NCBI RefSeq assembly: GCF_026427775.1
Contig: NZ_CP044532.1
Span: 3,720,001 to 3,784,000 of the forward strand
Reading direction: 5' to 3'
From: Arthrobacter sp. CDRTa11
Lineage (GTDB): Bacteria; Actinomycetota; Actinomycetes; Actinomycetales; Micrococcaceae
Length of the DNA: 64,000 nt
Under the pieces are notes generated by a model. That model was not told where the DNA came from. It searched no databases and saw only the letters and a program-made list of their open reading frames with translations. Below are positions 29,467 to 39,342 of the stretch, piece by piece. Positions within the stretch are counted from its first letter, which is position 1, and each line of letters begins with the position of its first letter. A program made the position numbers and the translations under genes.

Positions 29467-31050
29467 TTACGATTTCACCACCGAATTGCTAAGCCTGCTT
29501 ACTTTACCCCAAACCTCCGGCAGGGCGTCCGCAATCCGGCCTGCCGTCAGCGGTCCGCCGGCGGCTGCAGCCGCTCCAGCCAAGCCGTGCAGGCTCGCTG
29601 CGAGCGCGGCAATGGCCGCCCAGCGTTCCTCCGGATCGATGCCCGCATCACTGAAGCGCCCGACGTCGGAACCCGCCTGTGCGAGCAGCGCACCGATGAT
29701 TCCGGCCAGGACGTCGCCGCTGCCGGCGGTGGCGAGCCAGGGCGTACCGTCTGCCTGGCTGTAGGCGTCCTGGAAGGGGGACGCAACGAGTGTCGCCGCA
29801 CCCTTGAGGAGGACGGTGGCCTCGGTCAGCACCGCGGCGTGGCGGACAGCTTCCAGCGTGCGGGCTTCGACGGCGGCGCGGTCAGGAAAAGGAGCGCCGG
29901 AGCCGTCAGAATGGCCACGGAGCCTTTGCAGCAGTGCCGCGAGTTCGCCCGCATGCGGGGTCAGCACTACCTGGGGTGCCATTACGTCGGGCAGGACCGG
30001 AAGCGCGCCGGCGTCGGCAATCGTGGGCAATCCGGAGTCCACGGCGTCCCGCGCGCGCTGAAGCTGTTCGTCGTCGCCGGGACCCATTCCTGAACCCACC
30101 AGCCAGGCCTGGACGTGCGTCTCTGCCACAGAGCCCGTGCCGCACACCACCTCGGGGCAGGACTGCCGGATGAGGTCAGCCACCTCGGGCGGGCCCAGGT
30201 AGCGGACCATGCCCACGCCTGCTGCCAGGGCTCCGCGGCATGCCAGCACCGCGGCCCCAGGATAGTCCGCGGATCCCGCCACCACACCCAGCACACCTCG
30301 GGAATACTTGTGTGAGCGTCTTCCCGGCTGAGGCAGCAAACGGGAGAGGTCCGCGGCATCGAACCTGCGCAGGGCAGGCCATGGCAGGTTCTCCTCTATG
30401 CCAATGGGCACCACCTGGACGCGGCCTGAGTGGCCCGCTCCGGGGTCGGCCAGCAGTCCGGCCTTGGCGCCGCCGAAGGTCACCGTGACGTCAGCCGGCA
30501 GGACGGGAGGTTGGGCTTCCCCGGTGTCCGCATCGACTCCGCTGGGTACGTCACAGGCAGCCACCAGCTGTCCGGACCCACTCGGCAGTCCGGCCGCCAG
30601 AAGCGCCTCCACCAGGGCCGCGGCGGGTCCACGCAGGCCGCCTTTGGCGCCGGTACCCAGCACAGCATCAATCACGACGTCGGCGCGCGCCACCTCCGCG
30701 GCCAACTCACTGACGCTGGCGTCAGTGAGTAGGTGCACCCTGCCGCCCGCACGCTGAAAGGCAGCAAGGGCTTCCGGGTGCGCAGTCGCCGAGGTGAGCA
30801 CCGCCGTCGTCCGCATTCCGCGGGCAGCGAGGAAGGCGGCCGCAAAGAGGCCGTCTCCGCCGTTGTTGCCCTTGCCGGCCAGTACGGCGACGTGGCAGCC
30901 GTACAACCGCCGCCCCCTGGCCCGCAATTCACGGACCACTGCGTTGGCGAGCCCGTGGGAAGCCCGTTGCATCAGGACAGCGCCCATGCCGGCAGCAAGG
31001 AAGGGCTCTTCGGCCGCCCTGATCTGGGTTCCGGTGTAGGCGCTGATCAT
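29467..31050 (-). CDS. nnr: Bifunctional NAD(P)H-hydrate epimerase/dehydratase
   Basis: 527 residues in two fused enzymes that repair hydrated NAD(P)H. The N-terminal YjeF_N epimerase (about 1-220) has VAVLAGKGNNGGDGLFAAAFL and VDAVLGTGAKGGLRGP. The C-terminal YjeF_C ADP/ATP-dependent dehydratase (about 235-520) has GVLGVVAGSADYPGAAVLA, VLTPHAGELAALL and the closing TAGSGDVLAGIIGALLAQ (nucleotide site with catalytic Asp). It follows acpS by 34 bases on the same strand, in the glmS-acpS-nnr operon. Confidence 0.95.
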   Translation of the reverse strand: MISAYTGTQIRAAEEPFLAAGMGAVLMQRASHGLANAVVRELRARGRRLYGCHVAVLAGKGNNGGDGLFAAAFLAARGMRTTAVLTSATAHPEALAAFQRAGGRVHLLTDASVSELAAEVARADVVIDAVLGTGAKGGLRGPAAALVEALLAAGLPSGSGQLVAACDVPSGVDADTGEAQPPVLPADVTVTFGGAKAGLLADPGAGHSGRVQVVPIGIEENLPWPALRRFDAADLSRLLPQPGRRSHKYSRGVLGVVAGSADYPGAAVLACRGALAAGVGMVRYLGPPEVADLIRQSCPEVVCGTGSVAETHVQAWLVGSGMGPGDDEQLQRARDAVDSGLPTIADAGALPVLPDVMAPQVVLTPHAGELAALLQRLRGHSDGSGAPFPDRAAVEARTLEAVRHAAVLTEATVLLKGAATLVASPFQDAYSQADGTPWLATAGSGDVLAGIIGALLAQAGSDVGRFSDAGIDPEERWAAIAALAASLHGLAGAAAAAGGPLTAGRIADALPEVWGKVSRLSNSVVKS

Positions 31051-31084
31051 GATGTCAGGTCCGCGGCAGGATCAGTGCGCGGAC

Positions 31085-31432
31085 TCAGCCCTCGGCCAGA
31101 ACCGTGGCAGTAGCAACTCCGCCGTCATGGCTCATGGACAGGTGCCAGCGCTTAACACCTTTGGCCTCGGCTACGGCCAGGACGGTGCCCTTGACCTGGA
31201 CAGTGGGCCCATTGTGGTCAAGGCCGATCCAGCAGTCCTGCCAGTTCATGCCGGCGGGTGCGCCCAAAACCTTGGCTACCGCCTCCTTGGCAGCAAACCG
31301 CGCGGCCAGGGACCGGGTGTTCAACTCCCGCTCGGCGGGTACAAACAGCCGGTCCCGGAGCCCCGGGGTCCGCTCCAACTGGCGGCCGAACCGCTCGATG
31401 TCTACAACGTCTACGCCAATGCCAACAATCAT
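31085..31432 (-). CDS. acpS: Holo-[acyl-carrier-protein] synthase
   Basis: 115 residues, normal length. [19 protein letters not shown] carries the first Mg-binding aspartate. [16 protein letters not shown] (about 45-60) carries the Glu and catalytic Lys of the phosphopantetheinyl transferase. [19 protein letters not shown] is the C-terminal beta-strand. It attaches the 4'-phosphopantetheine arm to acyl carrier protein. It starts four bases after the glmS stop. Confidence 0.95.
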   Translation of the reverse strand: MIVGIGVDVVDIERFGRQLERTPGLRDRLFVPAERELNTRSLAARFAAKEAVAKVLGAPAGMNWQDCWIGLDHNGPTVQVKGTVLAVAEAKGVKRWHLSMSHDGGVATATVLAEG

Positions 31433-31436
31433 TGGG

Positions 31437-33329
31437 CTATTCTACGGTCACGCTCTTGGCCAGGTTGCGAGGCTGGTCCACGTCGTAGCCCTTGGCCGAG
31501 GCGAGTTCCAGGGCGAAGATCTGCAGCGGCACGGTGGCCAGCAGCGGTGCGAGCAGCGTGGGCGTCTCCGGAATGTAGAAGACGTGCTCGGCGTAGGCCT
31601 TGACCGCTTCGTCCCCCTCTTCGGCGATGACGATGGTCTTGGCACCGCGGGCCCGGACTTCCTGGATGTTGGAGACCACCTTGGCGTGCAGGGAATCGCG
31701 GCCGCGCGGGGACGGGACCACCACGAATACGGGCTGGCCTTCCTCGATCAGCGCGATGGGTCCGTGCTTCAGCTCCCCGGCGGCAAACCCTTCGGCATGG
31801 ATGTAGGCGAGCTCCTTGAGCTTCAAGGCCCCTTCCATGGCAACCGGGAAGCCAACGTGGCGGCCCAGGAAGAGCACAGACTTGGCATCGGCCATGGACC
31901 TGCCCAGTTCCTTGATCGGGCCCGCGTTGTCCAGGATGGTTTGGATCTTGGCGGGGATCTTGCCCAGGTCCGCCAGGATGTCCTTGATTTCCCCCTGGAA
32001 CACGTTGCCCCGCAGTTGGGCGAGGTAGAGCCCCAGCAGGTAAGCGGCGGTAATCTGCGCCAGGAATGCCTTGGTGGACGCCACCGCGATCTCGGGGCCG
32101 GCGTGGGTGTACAGCACGGCGTCGGATTCACGGGGGATGGTGGAGCCGTTGGTGTTGCAGATGGACAGGGTCTTGGCGCCCTGTTCCTTCGCGTAGCGGA
32201 CAGCCATCAGCGTGTCCATGGTCTCCCCCGACTGGGAGATGGAGACCACCAGCGTGTGCGCGTCCACGATCGGGTCCCGGTAACGGAACTCGTGGGAGAG
32301 CTCCACTTCGGTGGCAATCCGGCACCAGCGTTCGATGGCGTACTTGGCCACCTGGCCGGCATAGGCCGACGTGCCGCAGGCCAGCACAATGATCTTGTTG
32401 ACGTTCTTGAGCTCGGCGGGGTCGATCCGGAGCTCGTCCAGGGTCAGCTTGCCGTTGATGTCCGAACGCCCCAGCAGGGTCTGCCCCACGGCGTCGGGCT
32501 GGTCATGGATTTCCTTCTCCATAAAGGAGCCATAGCCGCCCTTTTCAGCGGATTCCGGATCCCAGTCAACGAAGTATTCCTTGCCCTTGGCCGGAGCACC
32601 GTAGAAGTCAGTGATCTCCACCTCGTCCGCGGTGATGGTGACAATCTGGTCCTGGCCCAGCTCCACGGCCCGGCGGGTGTAGTCAATGAAGCCGGAAACG
32701 TCCGAACCCAGGAAGTTCTCGCCGTCGCCCAGGCCAACCACCAGGGGCGAGTTGCGGCGGGCGGCAACCACCACATCGGGCTGGTCGGCGTGCACGGCCA
32801 GCAGGGTGAAAGCGCCCTCAAGGCGCTGGCAGGCCAGCTGCATGGCTTTCGTCAGGCCGCCGTCGCTCACGTCACCGTTGAGCTTGGTGCGGAAAATATC
32901 GCCCAGCAGCGCCGCGGCGACCTCGGTGTCTGTTTCGGATGCGAATGTGACGCCACTGGCCAGCAGTTCGCTCTTGAGCTCGGCGAAGTTCTCAATGATG
33001 CCGTTGTGAATCAGGGCCAGCTTGCCGCCGTCGGACAGGTGCGGGTGCGCGTTCTGGTCCGTGGGTCCGCCGTGCGTTGCCCAGCGGGTGTGGCCGATGC
33101 CGGTGGAGGTCTCGGGCAGCGGGCGCTCTTCCAGTTCGGTGAGCAGGTTGCTGAGTTTGCCCGACTTCTTCCGGGAGGAAATCATCCCGTCCGAGATCAC
33201 GGCAACTCCAGCAGAGTCATAGCCCCTGTACTCCAGGCGGCGCAATCCTTCAAGGACCACATCCAGCGCATTGTGACCGACGTTCCCGCGGCCGTTCGAA
33301 TGGCCTACATATCCCACGATTCCACACAT
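31437..33329 (-). CDS. glmS: Glutamine-fructose-6-phosphate aminotransferase (isomerizing)
   Basis: 630 residues. Cys2 of [16 protein letters not shown] is the amidotransferase nucleophile. [15 protein letters not shown] and [21 protein letters not shown] complete the glutaminase domain (about 1-240). Two SIS sugar-isomerase domains follow, with [14 protein letters not shown] and [19 protein letters not shown], ending [13 protein letters not shown]. It makes glucosamine 6-phosphate for the wall, feeding GlmM, which lies 2.6 kb away. There is no clear ribosome-binding site before the ATG. A perfect palindrome at 33354-33372 lies 25 bases upstream. It is the first gene of glmS-acpS-nnr. Confidence 0.97.
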   Translation of the reverse strand: MCGIVGYVGHSNGRGNVGHNALDVVLEGLRRLEYRGYDSAGVAVISDGMISSRKKSGKLSNLLTELEERPLPETSTGIGHTRWATHGGPTDQNAHPHLSDGGKLALIHNGIIENFAELKSELLASGVTFASETDTEVAAALLGDIFRTKLNGDVSDGGLTKAMQLACQRLEGAFTLLAVHADQPDVVVAARRNSPLVVGLGDGENFLGSDVSGFIDYTRRAVELGQDQIVTITADEVEITDFYGAPAKGKEYFVDWDPESAEKGGYGSFMEKEIHDQPDAVGQTLLGRSDINGKLTLDELRIDPAELKNVNKIIVLACGTSAYAGQVAKYAIERWCRIATEVELSHEFRYRDPIVDAHTLVVSISQSGETMDTLMAVRYAKEQGAKTLSICNTNGSTIPRESDAVLYTHAGPEIAVASTKAFLAQITAAYLLGLYLAQLRGNVFQGEIKDILADLGKIPAKIQTILDNAGPIKELGRSMADAKSVLFLGRHVGFPVAMEGALKLKELAYIHAEGFAAGELKHGPIALIEEGQPVFVVVPSPRGRDSLHAKVVSNIQEVRARGAKTIVIAEEGDEAVKAYAEHVFYIPETPTLLAPLLATVPLQIFALELASAKGYDVDQPRNLAKSVTVE

Positions 33330-33353
33330 AGGGTCAAGCCTATCCGGAGCCGC

Positions 33354-33372
33354 GTTCAGTTCTAAACTGAAC
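33354..33372. promoter_or_regulatory. Perfect palindrome upstream of glmS (candidate operator)
   Basis: GTTCAGTT-CTA-AACTGAAC is a perfect inverted repeat with 8-bp arms, 25 bases before the glmS start codon. On the minus strand it contains TAGAAC, which could be a -10 hexamer. A regulator or RNA polymerase competition site is inferred. No matching known operator is claimed. Confidence 0.5.
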
Positions 33373-33475
33373 TCACAGCTTCAGGACGCCCACCGCACCC
33401 AAAAACGCCGCCAGCGCAGCGACCGGTGGCGTCCCGCATTTCGCTCTCAGCCGCGTGAGGGGCAGAATCTCTAAA

Positions 33476-34441
33476 GTGACTTTGCAACGCAATGAAGCGA
33501 ACGGCGAGGGTGTCTCCCCGTTCGTCGAGCTGGACCGGCAAACGTGGTCCCGGCTCGCAGCCCAGATGGAACAGCCTCTTAACGAAGAGGACATTGTCCG
33601 TCTGCGCGGCCTCGGCGATCCCCTGGACATGACCGAGATCCGTGAGGTCTATCTCCCGCTCTCCAGGCTCCTCCACCTTTATGTCGAGGCCTCCCACCAG
33701 CTTCATTCCGCCACCACCACCTTCCTGGGCGAAAAGACGCAGCGCACACCTTTTGTGATCGGTGTGGCCGGATCAGTTGCCGTGGGCAAGTCCACCATTG
33801 CCCGCGTTCTGCGGGAGATGCTGCGCCGCTGGCCCGGCACGCCCAACGTGGAACTGATCACGACAGACGGTTTCCTGTATCCCCTGGCAGAGCTCAAGCG
33901 GCGCCAGTTGCTGGAACGCAAAGGGTTTCCGGAGTCCTATGACCGCCGGGCGCTGCTTCGGTTCGTGAGCGAGATTAAGAGCGGAGCCGAAGAAGTGCGG
34001 GCCCCGTGGTACTCCCACGTCACCTACGACATCGTTCCGGGCAAGGAGGTGGTGGTCCGCAGGCCTGATGTCCTGATCGTGGAAGGCCTGAACGTGCTGG
34101 CTCCTGCGCGCCCCCGCCATGACGGTAAACAGGGTTTGGCGTTGAGCGACTTCTTCGACTTCTCCATCTATGTCGATGCCCCGACGTCCTACATCGAGGA
34201 GTGGTACGTGGACCGCTTCCGCAAACTCCGCAGCACCGCGTTCGCGCAGCCCGAGTCCTATTTCCACCGCTATGCCACCCTGTCGGATGAGGAGGCGGAG
34301 ACCACCGCCCGCGACATTTGGAAGCGCATCAACGAGCCCAACCTGGAGGAGAACGTGCTGCCTACCCGTGGACGCGCCCAGCTGGTGCTGTCCAAGGACG
34401 CCGACCACTCCATCCGCCGCATGCTGCTGCGGAAGGTCTAG
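33476..34441 (+). CDS. coaA: Type I pantothenate kinase
   Basis: 321 residues from a GTG at 33476 ([20 protein letters not shown]). A GTG seven codons earlier is possible. The P-loop is [19 protein letters not shown] (about 92-110). [15 protein letters not shown] and [16 protein letters not shown] are the CoaA-type substrate motifs. [23 protein letters not shown] closes the core. It phosphorylates pantothenate with ATP, the first step to coenzyme A. It is divergent from glmS. The carboxypeptidase gene follows six bases after its stop. Confidence 0.95.
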   Translation: MTLQRNEANGEGVSPFVELDRQTWSRLAAQMEQPLNEEDIVRLRGLGDPLDMTEIREVYLPLSRLLHLYVEASHQLHSATTTFLGEKTQRTPFVIGVAGSVAVGKSTIARVLREMLRRWPGTPNVELITTDGFLYPLAELKRRQLLERKGFPESYDRRALLRFVSEIKSGAEEVRAPWYSHVTYDIVPGKEVVVRRPDVLIVEGLNVLAPARPRHDGKQGLALSDFFDFSIYVDAPTSYIEEWYVDRFRKLRSTAFAQPESYFHRYATLSDEEAETTARDIWKRINEPNLEENVLPTRGRAQLVLSKDADHSIRRMLLRKV

Positions 34442-34447
34442 AACGGC

Positions 34448-35368
34448 ATGTGCCACGACTGCGCCTCCGGCCAGGCAAACACCGGGCCCAACACATCGGC
34501 TGTCAGCAGCCGGCGCAGTTTTACGCGATTTCTCGCTACCGGTGCAGGGCTGACTGTCCTGGCAGCGTGCACGCCGGATCCCGCAGGTCCGGTCACGCCG
34601 TCGTCGTCCACTTCCGCTGCCTCCTCGTCCGCCGCGTCAACCTCGTCCCCCTCCCCCTCGTCCCCCTCCCCCGTAGCTCTTGCAACGGTGGAAAGCCCGA
34701 CGCCGGCTGAGCCCGTCCCCGCGCATGCTCCCGCACCGCCGTCGGCAGCTGCCGCCCTGCCCCGCCAGTTTTCGCTGACAGATCCGGCCAGTCCCTGGCT
34801 GGTGGTGAACAAGCACCGCCCACTAGCTCCCGCCGACTACGTTCCGGCGGATCTGGTGCAGCCCAACGTCCCCCTGGCGGTAACAGGTGAAGCAGCCTTG
34901 CTGAACAGCACGACGGCGGCCGCCGCGGAGGCGATGTTCGCCGCCGCCGCGAGGGAAGGGGTTGTTCTGACCCTGGCGAGCGGCTACCGCTCGTACGGGA
35001 CGCAGGTGGCCACCTATAACGGCTACGTGGCGGCGCGGGGGCAGGCTGACGCGGACACCGCGAGCGCCCGGCCGGGCTACTCGGAGCACCAGACCGGGTG
35101 GTCCTTTGACATCGGCGACGGCGGCGGCGCATGCAGCTTCCAGCCCTGCTTTGCCGATCAGCCGGCCGCGGTGTGGGCCAAGGCGCACGGCCACCGCTTC
35201 GGTTTCGTGGTCAGGTACCCCTGGATGTTCCACCCGATCACCGGGTACTACTACGAGCCCTGGCATCTGAGGTTCATCGGCGTGGAGGCCGCCACGGACA
35301 TGGCGAACCGCGGCATCAGCACGGTGGAAGAGTATTTCGGCGTGGAAGCCGCTCCGGGGTATCCCTAG
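34448..35368 (+). CDS. VanY-type D-alanyl-D-alanine carboxypeptidase, Tat-type lipoprotein
   Basis: 306 residues. The N-terminus has a twin-arginine motif SRRSF (21-25), a hydrophobic stretch and a lipobox LAAC ending at Cys41, so it is probably exported by Tat and lipid-anchored. A Ser/Pro/Ala-rich linker spans about 42-105. The peptidase M15B/VanY domain has SGYRSYGTQVATY and the zinc-binding SEHQTGWSFD (His214, Asp221), then YEPWHLRFIG (His273). It would trim the terminal D-Ala of stem peptides. Six bases separate it from coaA. The ribosome-binding site is weak. Confidence 0.88.
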   Translation: MCHDCASGQANTGPNTSAVSSRRSFTRFLATGAGLTVLAACTPDPAGPVTPSSSTSAASSSAASTSSPSPSSPSPVALATVESPTPAEPVPAHAPAPPSAAAALPRQFSLTDPASPWLVVNKHRPLAPADYVPADLVQPNVPLAVTGEAALLNSTTAAAAEAMFAAAAREGVVLTLASGYRSYGTQVATYNGYVAARGQADADTASARPGYSEHQTGWSFDIGDGGGACSFQPCFADQPAAVWAKAHGHRFGFVVRYPWMFHPITGYYYEPWHLRFIGVEAATDMANRGISTVEEYFGVEAAPGYP

Positions 35369-35453
35369 GGCTGTAGGGGCTGACTGCCCTTGGCTATCCA
35401 GGAATTCACAGCCCCGTCATCTGCCCTTACACGGGTGGGCTAACGTGGTGGGC

Positions 35454-35846
35454 ATGCTGACTGGATTCAAGAATTTCATTATGAAAGGCAACGTCGTTGA
35501 CCTTGCCGTAGCCGTTGTGATGGGCGCCGCGTTCAGCGCCGTTGTCACATCAATTGTCGAAGGGCTGCTCACGCCGCTGATTGGCCGCCTCTTTAGCGCC
35601 AAGGGCATGGAGGAAATGCAGTGGGAGGGATTCATGTACGGGTCCGTCATCTCCTCCATCATTTCGTTCCTGCTGGTGGCGGCCTCCATTTACTTTGTGG
35701 TGGTGCTGCCCATGAACCACATGATCGAGCTGCGTAACCGCAAGCTCGGAATCAATAAGGACGTCAAGGAAGAAGCGGCGGAAGATCCCCAGATCGCCCT
35801 GCTCACCGAAATCCGGGATGCCCTTCAGCGCACTCCCACTTCCTAA
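35454..35846 (+). CDS. mscL: Large-conductance mechanosensitive channel MscL
   Basis: 130 residues from the ATG at 35454 (MLTGFKNFIMKGNVVDLAVA). In-frame GTG codons two and three codons earlier are alternatives. TM1 is about 14-40 (VVDLAVAVVMGAAFSAVVTSIV, the gate), the periplasmic loop has two Met/Glu-rich turns, and TM2 is about 62-88. A charged C-terminal helix (DPQIALLTEIRDAL) ends the protein. It forms a pentameric safety valve opened by membrane tension. Monocistronic, followed by a hairpin shared with glmM. Confidence 0.95.
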   Translation: MLTGFKNFIMKGNVVDLAVAVVMGAAFSAVVTSIVEGLLTPLIGRLFSAKGMEEMQWEGFMYGSVISSIISFLLVAASIYFVVVLPMNHMIELRNRKLGINKDVKEEAAEDPQIALLTEIRDALQRTPTS

Positions 35847-35861
35847 AACGAGCACAAAGGA

Positions 35862-35910
35862 ATGGCCCGCCTCCGGTGAATTGCTCCCCGGATGCGGGCC
35901 ATCTTTTCTT
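35862..35910. terminator. Bidirectional terminator between mscL and glmM
   Basis: A stem of ATGGCCCGC with TCCGG inside pairs with CCGGA and GCGGGCCAT across a 12-base loop. A T-rich tract (tcttttctt) follows on the plus side. The convergent arrangement suggests use by both genes. Confidence 0.75.
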
Positions 35911-35918
35911 GGTTCCTG

Positions 35919-37280
35919 TCAGTCGGTAACGAGCTCCAGGGCGAGCTCCGTCCGGACGATCTCGGCAAGGCGTTCGGCGATGGCTTCGGCCGTGGATTCG
36001 TCGCCCGCCTCCACCATGACGCGTACAACCGGCTCAGTGCCGGATGGACGAAGAAGCACCCGCCCCGTCTCCCCCAGCTCGGCTTCAGCGGCAGCCACAG
36101 CCTGGGCCAGCGCTTCGGTGCTGTGCACGCGGCTTCGGTCCACTCCCCGGACATTGATGAGCACCTGCGGGAGCTTGGTCATAACGGTGGCCAGCTGCTT
36201 GAGCGGCCGGCCTGTCATGGCGATCTGCGCCGCCAGTTGCAGGCCGGTAAGGACCCCGTCGCCGGTAGTGGCATGGTCGGCAAAAATTACATGGCCGGAC
36301 TGTTCACCGCCAAGGTTAAAGCCGCCGCTGCGCATCTCCTCCAAGACGTAGCGGTCCCCCACGGCCGTTTCACGGATGCTGATGCCTGCTGTCCGGAGGG
36401 CGATCTTCAGGCCAAGGTTGCTCATCACGGTGGCCACGAGGACGTCGTCCTTGAGCTTCCCTGACGCTTTCAAGGCGACGGCGAGGATGGCCATGATCTG
36501 GTCGCCGTCCACCTCGTTGCCTTCGTGGTCCACTGCGAGGCAGCGGTCCGCGTCGCCGTCGTGGGCGATCCCAAGGTCCGCGCCGTGCTCCACCACAGCA
36601 GCCTTAAGGGGTCCGAGGTGGGTGGACCCCACGCCGTCGTTGATGTTGTGTCCATCCGGGTCCGCCCCGATGACTACCACCTGGGCGCCGGCATCGGTGA
36701 AGACCTGGGGCGAACATCCGCTGGCTGCACCGTGGGCGCAGTCCAGGACCACCTTCAGCCCCTCCAGACGGTGTGGGAGGGTGCTGAGCAGATGGAGGAC
36801 ATAGCGGTCCTCTGCGTCTGAGAAGCGCTGGATGCGGCCCACGTCGCCGCCCACCGGCCGGACAGGCTCCCTGCCCATCTGCTCCTCAATGGCGTCTTCC
36901 ACGTCGTCAGGGAGCTTCTGGCCGCCCCGCGCGAAGAACTTTATGCCGTTGTCGGGAGCAGGGTTGTGTGACGCGGAGATCATCACACCGAAATCGGCGT
37001 CAAGATCTGCCACGAGGTACGCTGCTGCCGGAGTGGGGAGGACGCCGGCGTCATAGACGTCAATTCCTGAGCTTGAGAGCCCCGCCTCAACGGCGGCAGC
37101 AATGAACTCACCGCTGGCACGGGGGTCCCGCGCAACAACAGCACGGGGCCGGGCGCCGTTGGTGTTACGGTCATGGCCGAGCACGACGGCGGCCGCCTGG
37201 GCCAGCCGCATTGCCAGCTCCGCTGTCAACAGGCCGTTAGCAAGGCCCCGGACACCATCTGTTCCAAATAATCTAGACAT
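35919..37280 (-). CDS. glmM: Phosphoglucosamine mutase
   Basis: 453 residues. It starts [18 protein letters not shown]. The active-site serine is in [20 protein letters not shown] (about 96-115). The metal-binding loop is [13 protein letters not shown] (about 239-251), the sugar loop is [10 protein letters not shown], and the phosphate loop is [15 protein letters not shown] near the end. It converts glucosamine 6-phosphate to 1-phosphate on the route to UDP-GlcNAc, downstream of GlmS. Minus strand, in the classic rplM-rpsI-glmM order, but here a glycosyltransferase gene lies between rpsI and glmM. Confidence 0.96.
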   Translation of the reverse strand: MSRLFGTDGVRGLANGLLTAELAMRLAQAAAVVLGHDRNTNGARPRAVVARDPRASGEFIAAAVEAGLSSSGIDVYDAGVLPTPAAAYLVADLDADFGVMISASHNPAPDNGIKFFARGGQKLPDDVEDAIEEQMGREPVRPVGGDVGRIQRFSDAEDRYVLHLLSTLPHRLEGLKVVLDCAHGAASGCSPQVFTDAGAQVVVIGADPDGHNINDGVGSTHLGPLKAAVVEHGADLGIAHDGDADRCLAVDHEGNEVDGDQIMAILAVALKASGKLKDDVLVATVMSNLGLKIALRTAGISIRETAVGDRYVLEEMRSGGFNLGGEQSGHVIFADHATTGDGVLTGLQLAAQIAMTGRPLKQLATVMTKLPQVLINVRGVDRSRVHSTEALAQAVAAAEAELGETGRVLLRPSGTEPVVRVMVEAGDESTAEAIAERLAEIVRTELALELVTD

Positions 37281-37449
37281 CGGGTCAAGTGTAGAGGATC
37301 GGCATCGGGCCCCACTTACCCGGTTCCTTTGATTGTGGGTTTTCGTGTGGTGCCTGTGGTCCCCGGCTGCACCCTCCTGTATCTTCGCCTAAGTAGCCTT
37401 CGGTGTTGCCCGAACGGCTGATTAAGTTCCGGCTGGAGGGGGCAGGTCC

Positions 37450-39279
37450 TTGAAACGAGGAGATGCAATCGGGCTTGCGGCACTGAGCGGTGCCGCTGCT
37501 GTTATGTATTTGTGGGGTCTCAATGCCAACGGCTGGGGCAATGGCTACTATGCGGCAGCCGCGCAAGCCGGAGCTGAAGACTGGAAGGCATTCTTCTTCG
37601 GCTCCTTAGACAGCAGCAACAGCATTACTGTGGACAAACTGCCCGCCAGCATGTGGCTCACTGCACTGTCGGTCCGGCTGTTTGGCCTGAGCTCCTGGAG
37701 CCTGCTCGTACCGCAGGCGCTTCTGGGTGTCGCCACAGTGAGCCTGACTTATTTCACCGTCCGTCGCCACTTCCGGCACAGTTCTGCCATGATAGCGGGC
37801 ATCGTTTTACTCCTTACTCCGGCGGCCGCTGTGATGTTTCGTTACAACAATCCGGATGCGCTCCTGACGTTCCTGCTGACGCTGGCGATGTATCTCATGA
37901 CCCGGGCCACCGAGGATGGGCGCTGGCGTTGGGTGCTGTCAACTGGAGCGGTTATCGGGGCGGCGTTCCTCACCAAGTCCGCGCAGGCCCTGTTGCTTCT
38001 TCCAGCTCTGGGCGGAGTGTATCTGTACGCCGGCCCTGGCAGGATCCAGCGGCGATTTCTTCAGCTGATGGCTGGTGTCGGCACCATGATTGTTACAGCT
38101 GGATGGTGGGTGGTCATTGCAGAAACGACACCTCCGGAAGCGAGACCATACGCAGGAGGTTCCTTCAGCAACAGCTTTGTCGAAGTGCTCCTACGGCAGA
38201 ATGGCCTCGGGCGGATCCTCGGAGCCGCAGGGGGCGGAACTCCCGGGCAGGAAGCCGCGCCTCCAGGACCTTTCAGGCTGATTATGTACTCCTCATACGG
38301 CAGCCAAGGGGCGTGGCTGTTGCCCGCGGCTGCGATCCTCCTTATCGCCACACTGATTCTGTTGAGACGTCAGCCGCGAACAGACCCCAGGCGCGCAACT
38401 CTGCTTTTGTCCGGGGGATGGTTGTTAAGCTACTGGGCCATTTTTAGTTTCATGGGAGGCGTCACCCATCCCTACTACCTGATAGCTCTCGCACCTCCGA
38501 CGGCGATGCTTATCGGTGCTGCCTGGCAGCTGCTCCGACCAGCCCAGAGGTGGGTCCCATATCGGCTCGTTGTGGCGTTGGCAGTCCTCATATCCGGCAT
38601 TCTTGCTTTCGGTTATTTAACCAATTCATCCGGCTCAGGTCCTGTTCTTGCAATGACAGTCGTGGCATTCTGTCTCGTGGCGTGCGAACTGGTTGTATTT
38701 CGGATCCGGAATCGAACGGCCAGGCGCATTACGGCTTTCTCCCTTGCGGCAACCTGCGGCTTAGGACCTCTGTTGTTTTCAGCCTCGGCCGTAGTCAGCC
38801 CGCATACTGGTGTTTCGCCGGCTGCATCAATATTGGGAAGCCATGCAATCCTGGATTCACCGGATCCAGCCCTCTGGCCGGAAGGCAACAGCCAAAGTAT
38901 CAGGGGATCAGCTTTGGGCCACCCCGCCGACGCTGAGGTACTAGCCTTTCTCCGAGATGGAGATAATCCACCATCACGCTGGGTTGCGGCATCTCCGGGC
39001 GCCTTGAACGCTGCCCAGTACCAGCTCAACCTGCAGTTGCCCGTAATACCAGTTGGAGGATTCAACGGCGGCACACCCTACCCCACGATCTCCCAGTTCC
39101 GTGAGTATGTGGAATCGGGCCAAATCAAGTACTACGTTGTGCGGCATGATTCTCAGGACATTGAGGCCGAGGCCGAGTTTGCCAAGGAACTGACCGAGTG
39201 GGTTCGGGGAAACTTTGTCGTCAAGCAAATCGGTGAGATGGACGTCTTCGATCTGAGCCAGCGGCTGCCAACATCCTGA
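37450..39279 (+). CDS. Membrane glycosyltransferase, family 39 (ArnT/YkcB-like)
   Basis: 609 residues from a TTG at 37450, supported by a strong GGAGGGGG seven bases upstream. There are many membrane spans, with a first extracytoplasmic loop carrying NGYYAAAAQAGAEDWKAFFFG and then TVDKLPASMWLTALSVRLFG. This is the acidic-loop region of polyprenyl-phosphate-sugar mannosyl/arabinosyl transferases (GT39/YkcB). After about residue 440 comes an extracytoplasmic domain. It would transfer a sugar from a lipid carrier to protein or wall polymer, and the substrate is unknown. GC content looks lower than in neighbours (by eye). No partner gene is adjacent. Confidence 0.85.
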   Translation: MKRGDAIGLAALSGAAAVMYLWGLNANGWGNGYYAAAAQAGAEDWKAFFFGSLDSSNSITVDKLPASMWLTALSVRLFGLSSWSLLVPQALLGVATVSLTYFTVRRHFRHSSAMIAGIVLLLTPAAAVMFRYNNPDALLTFLLTLAMYLMTRATEDGRWRWVLSTGAVIGAAFLTKSAQALLLLPALGGVYLYAGPGRIQRRFLQLMAGVGTMIVTAGWWVVIAETTPPEARPYAGGSFSNSFVEVLLRQNGLGRILGAAGGGTPGQEAAPPGPFRLIMYSSYGSQGAWLLPAAAILLIATLILLRRQPRTDPRRATLLLSGGWLLSYWAIFSFMGGVTHPYYLIALAPPTAMLIGAAWQLLRPAQRWVPYRLVVALAVLISGILAFGYLTNSSGSGPVLAMTVVAFCLVACELVVFRIRNRTARRITAFSLAATCGLGPLLFSASAVVSPHTGVSPAASILGSHAILDSPDPALWPEGNSQSIRGSALGHPADAEVLAFLRDGDNPPSRWVAASPGALNAAQYQLNLQLPVIPVGGFNGGTPYPTISQFREYVESGQIKYYVVRHDSQDIEAEAEFAKELTEWVRGNFVVKQIGEMDVFDLSQRLPTS

Positions 39280-39294
39280 AATCCCGTCAAACGG

Positions 39295-39331
39295 CGGAAG
39301 CCCGCCTCGCCAATGGCGGGACGGGCTTCCG
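39295..39331. terminator. Terminator between the GT39 gene and rpsI
   Basis: Perfect 10-bp outer arms CGGAAGCCCG (39295-39304) and CGGGCTTCCG (39322-39331), with CCTC/GGCGG pairing inside. It lies 11 bases past the rpsI stop on the minus strand and 15 past the glycosyltransferase stop, and could serve both. Confidence 0.75.
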
Positions 39332-39342
39332 TGCAAGCGGAT

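Noticed and set aside
31104..33365. 750-codon plus-strand frame opposite acpS/glmS
   Set aside because: It is an antisense shadow. GlmS and AcpS on the minus strand have full motifs and normal lengths.
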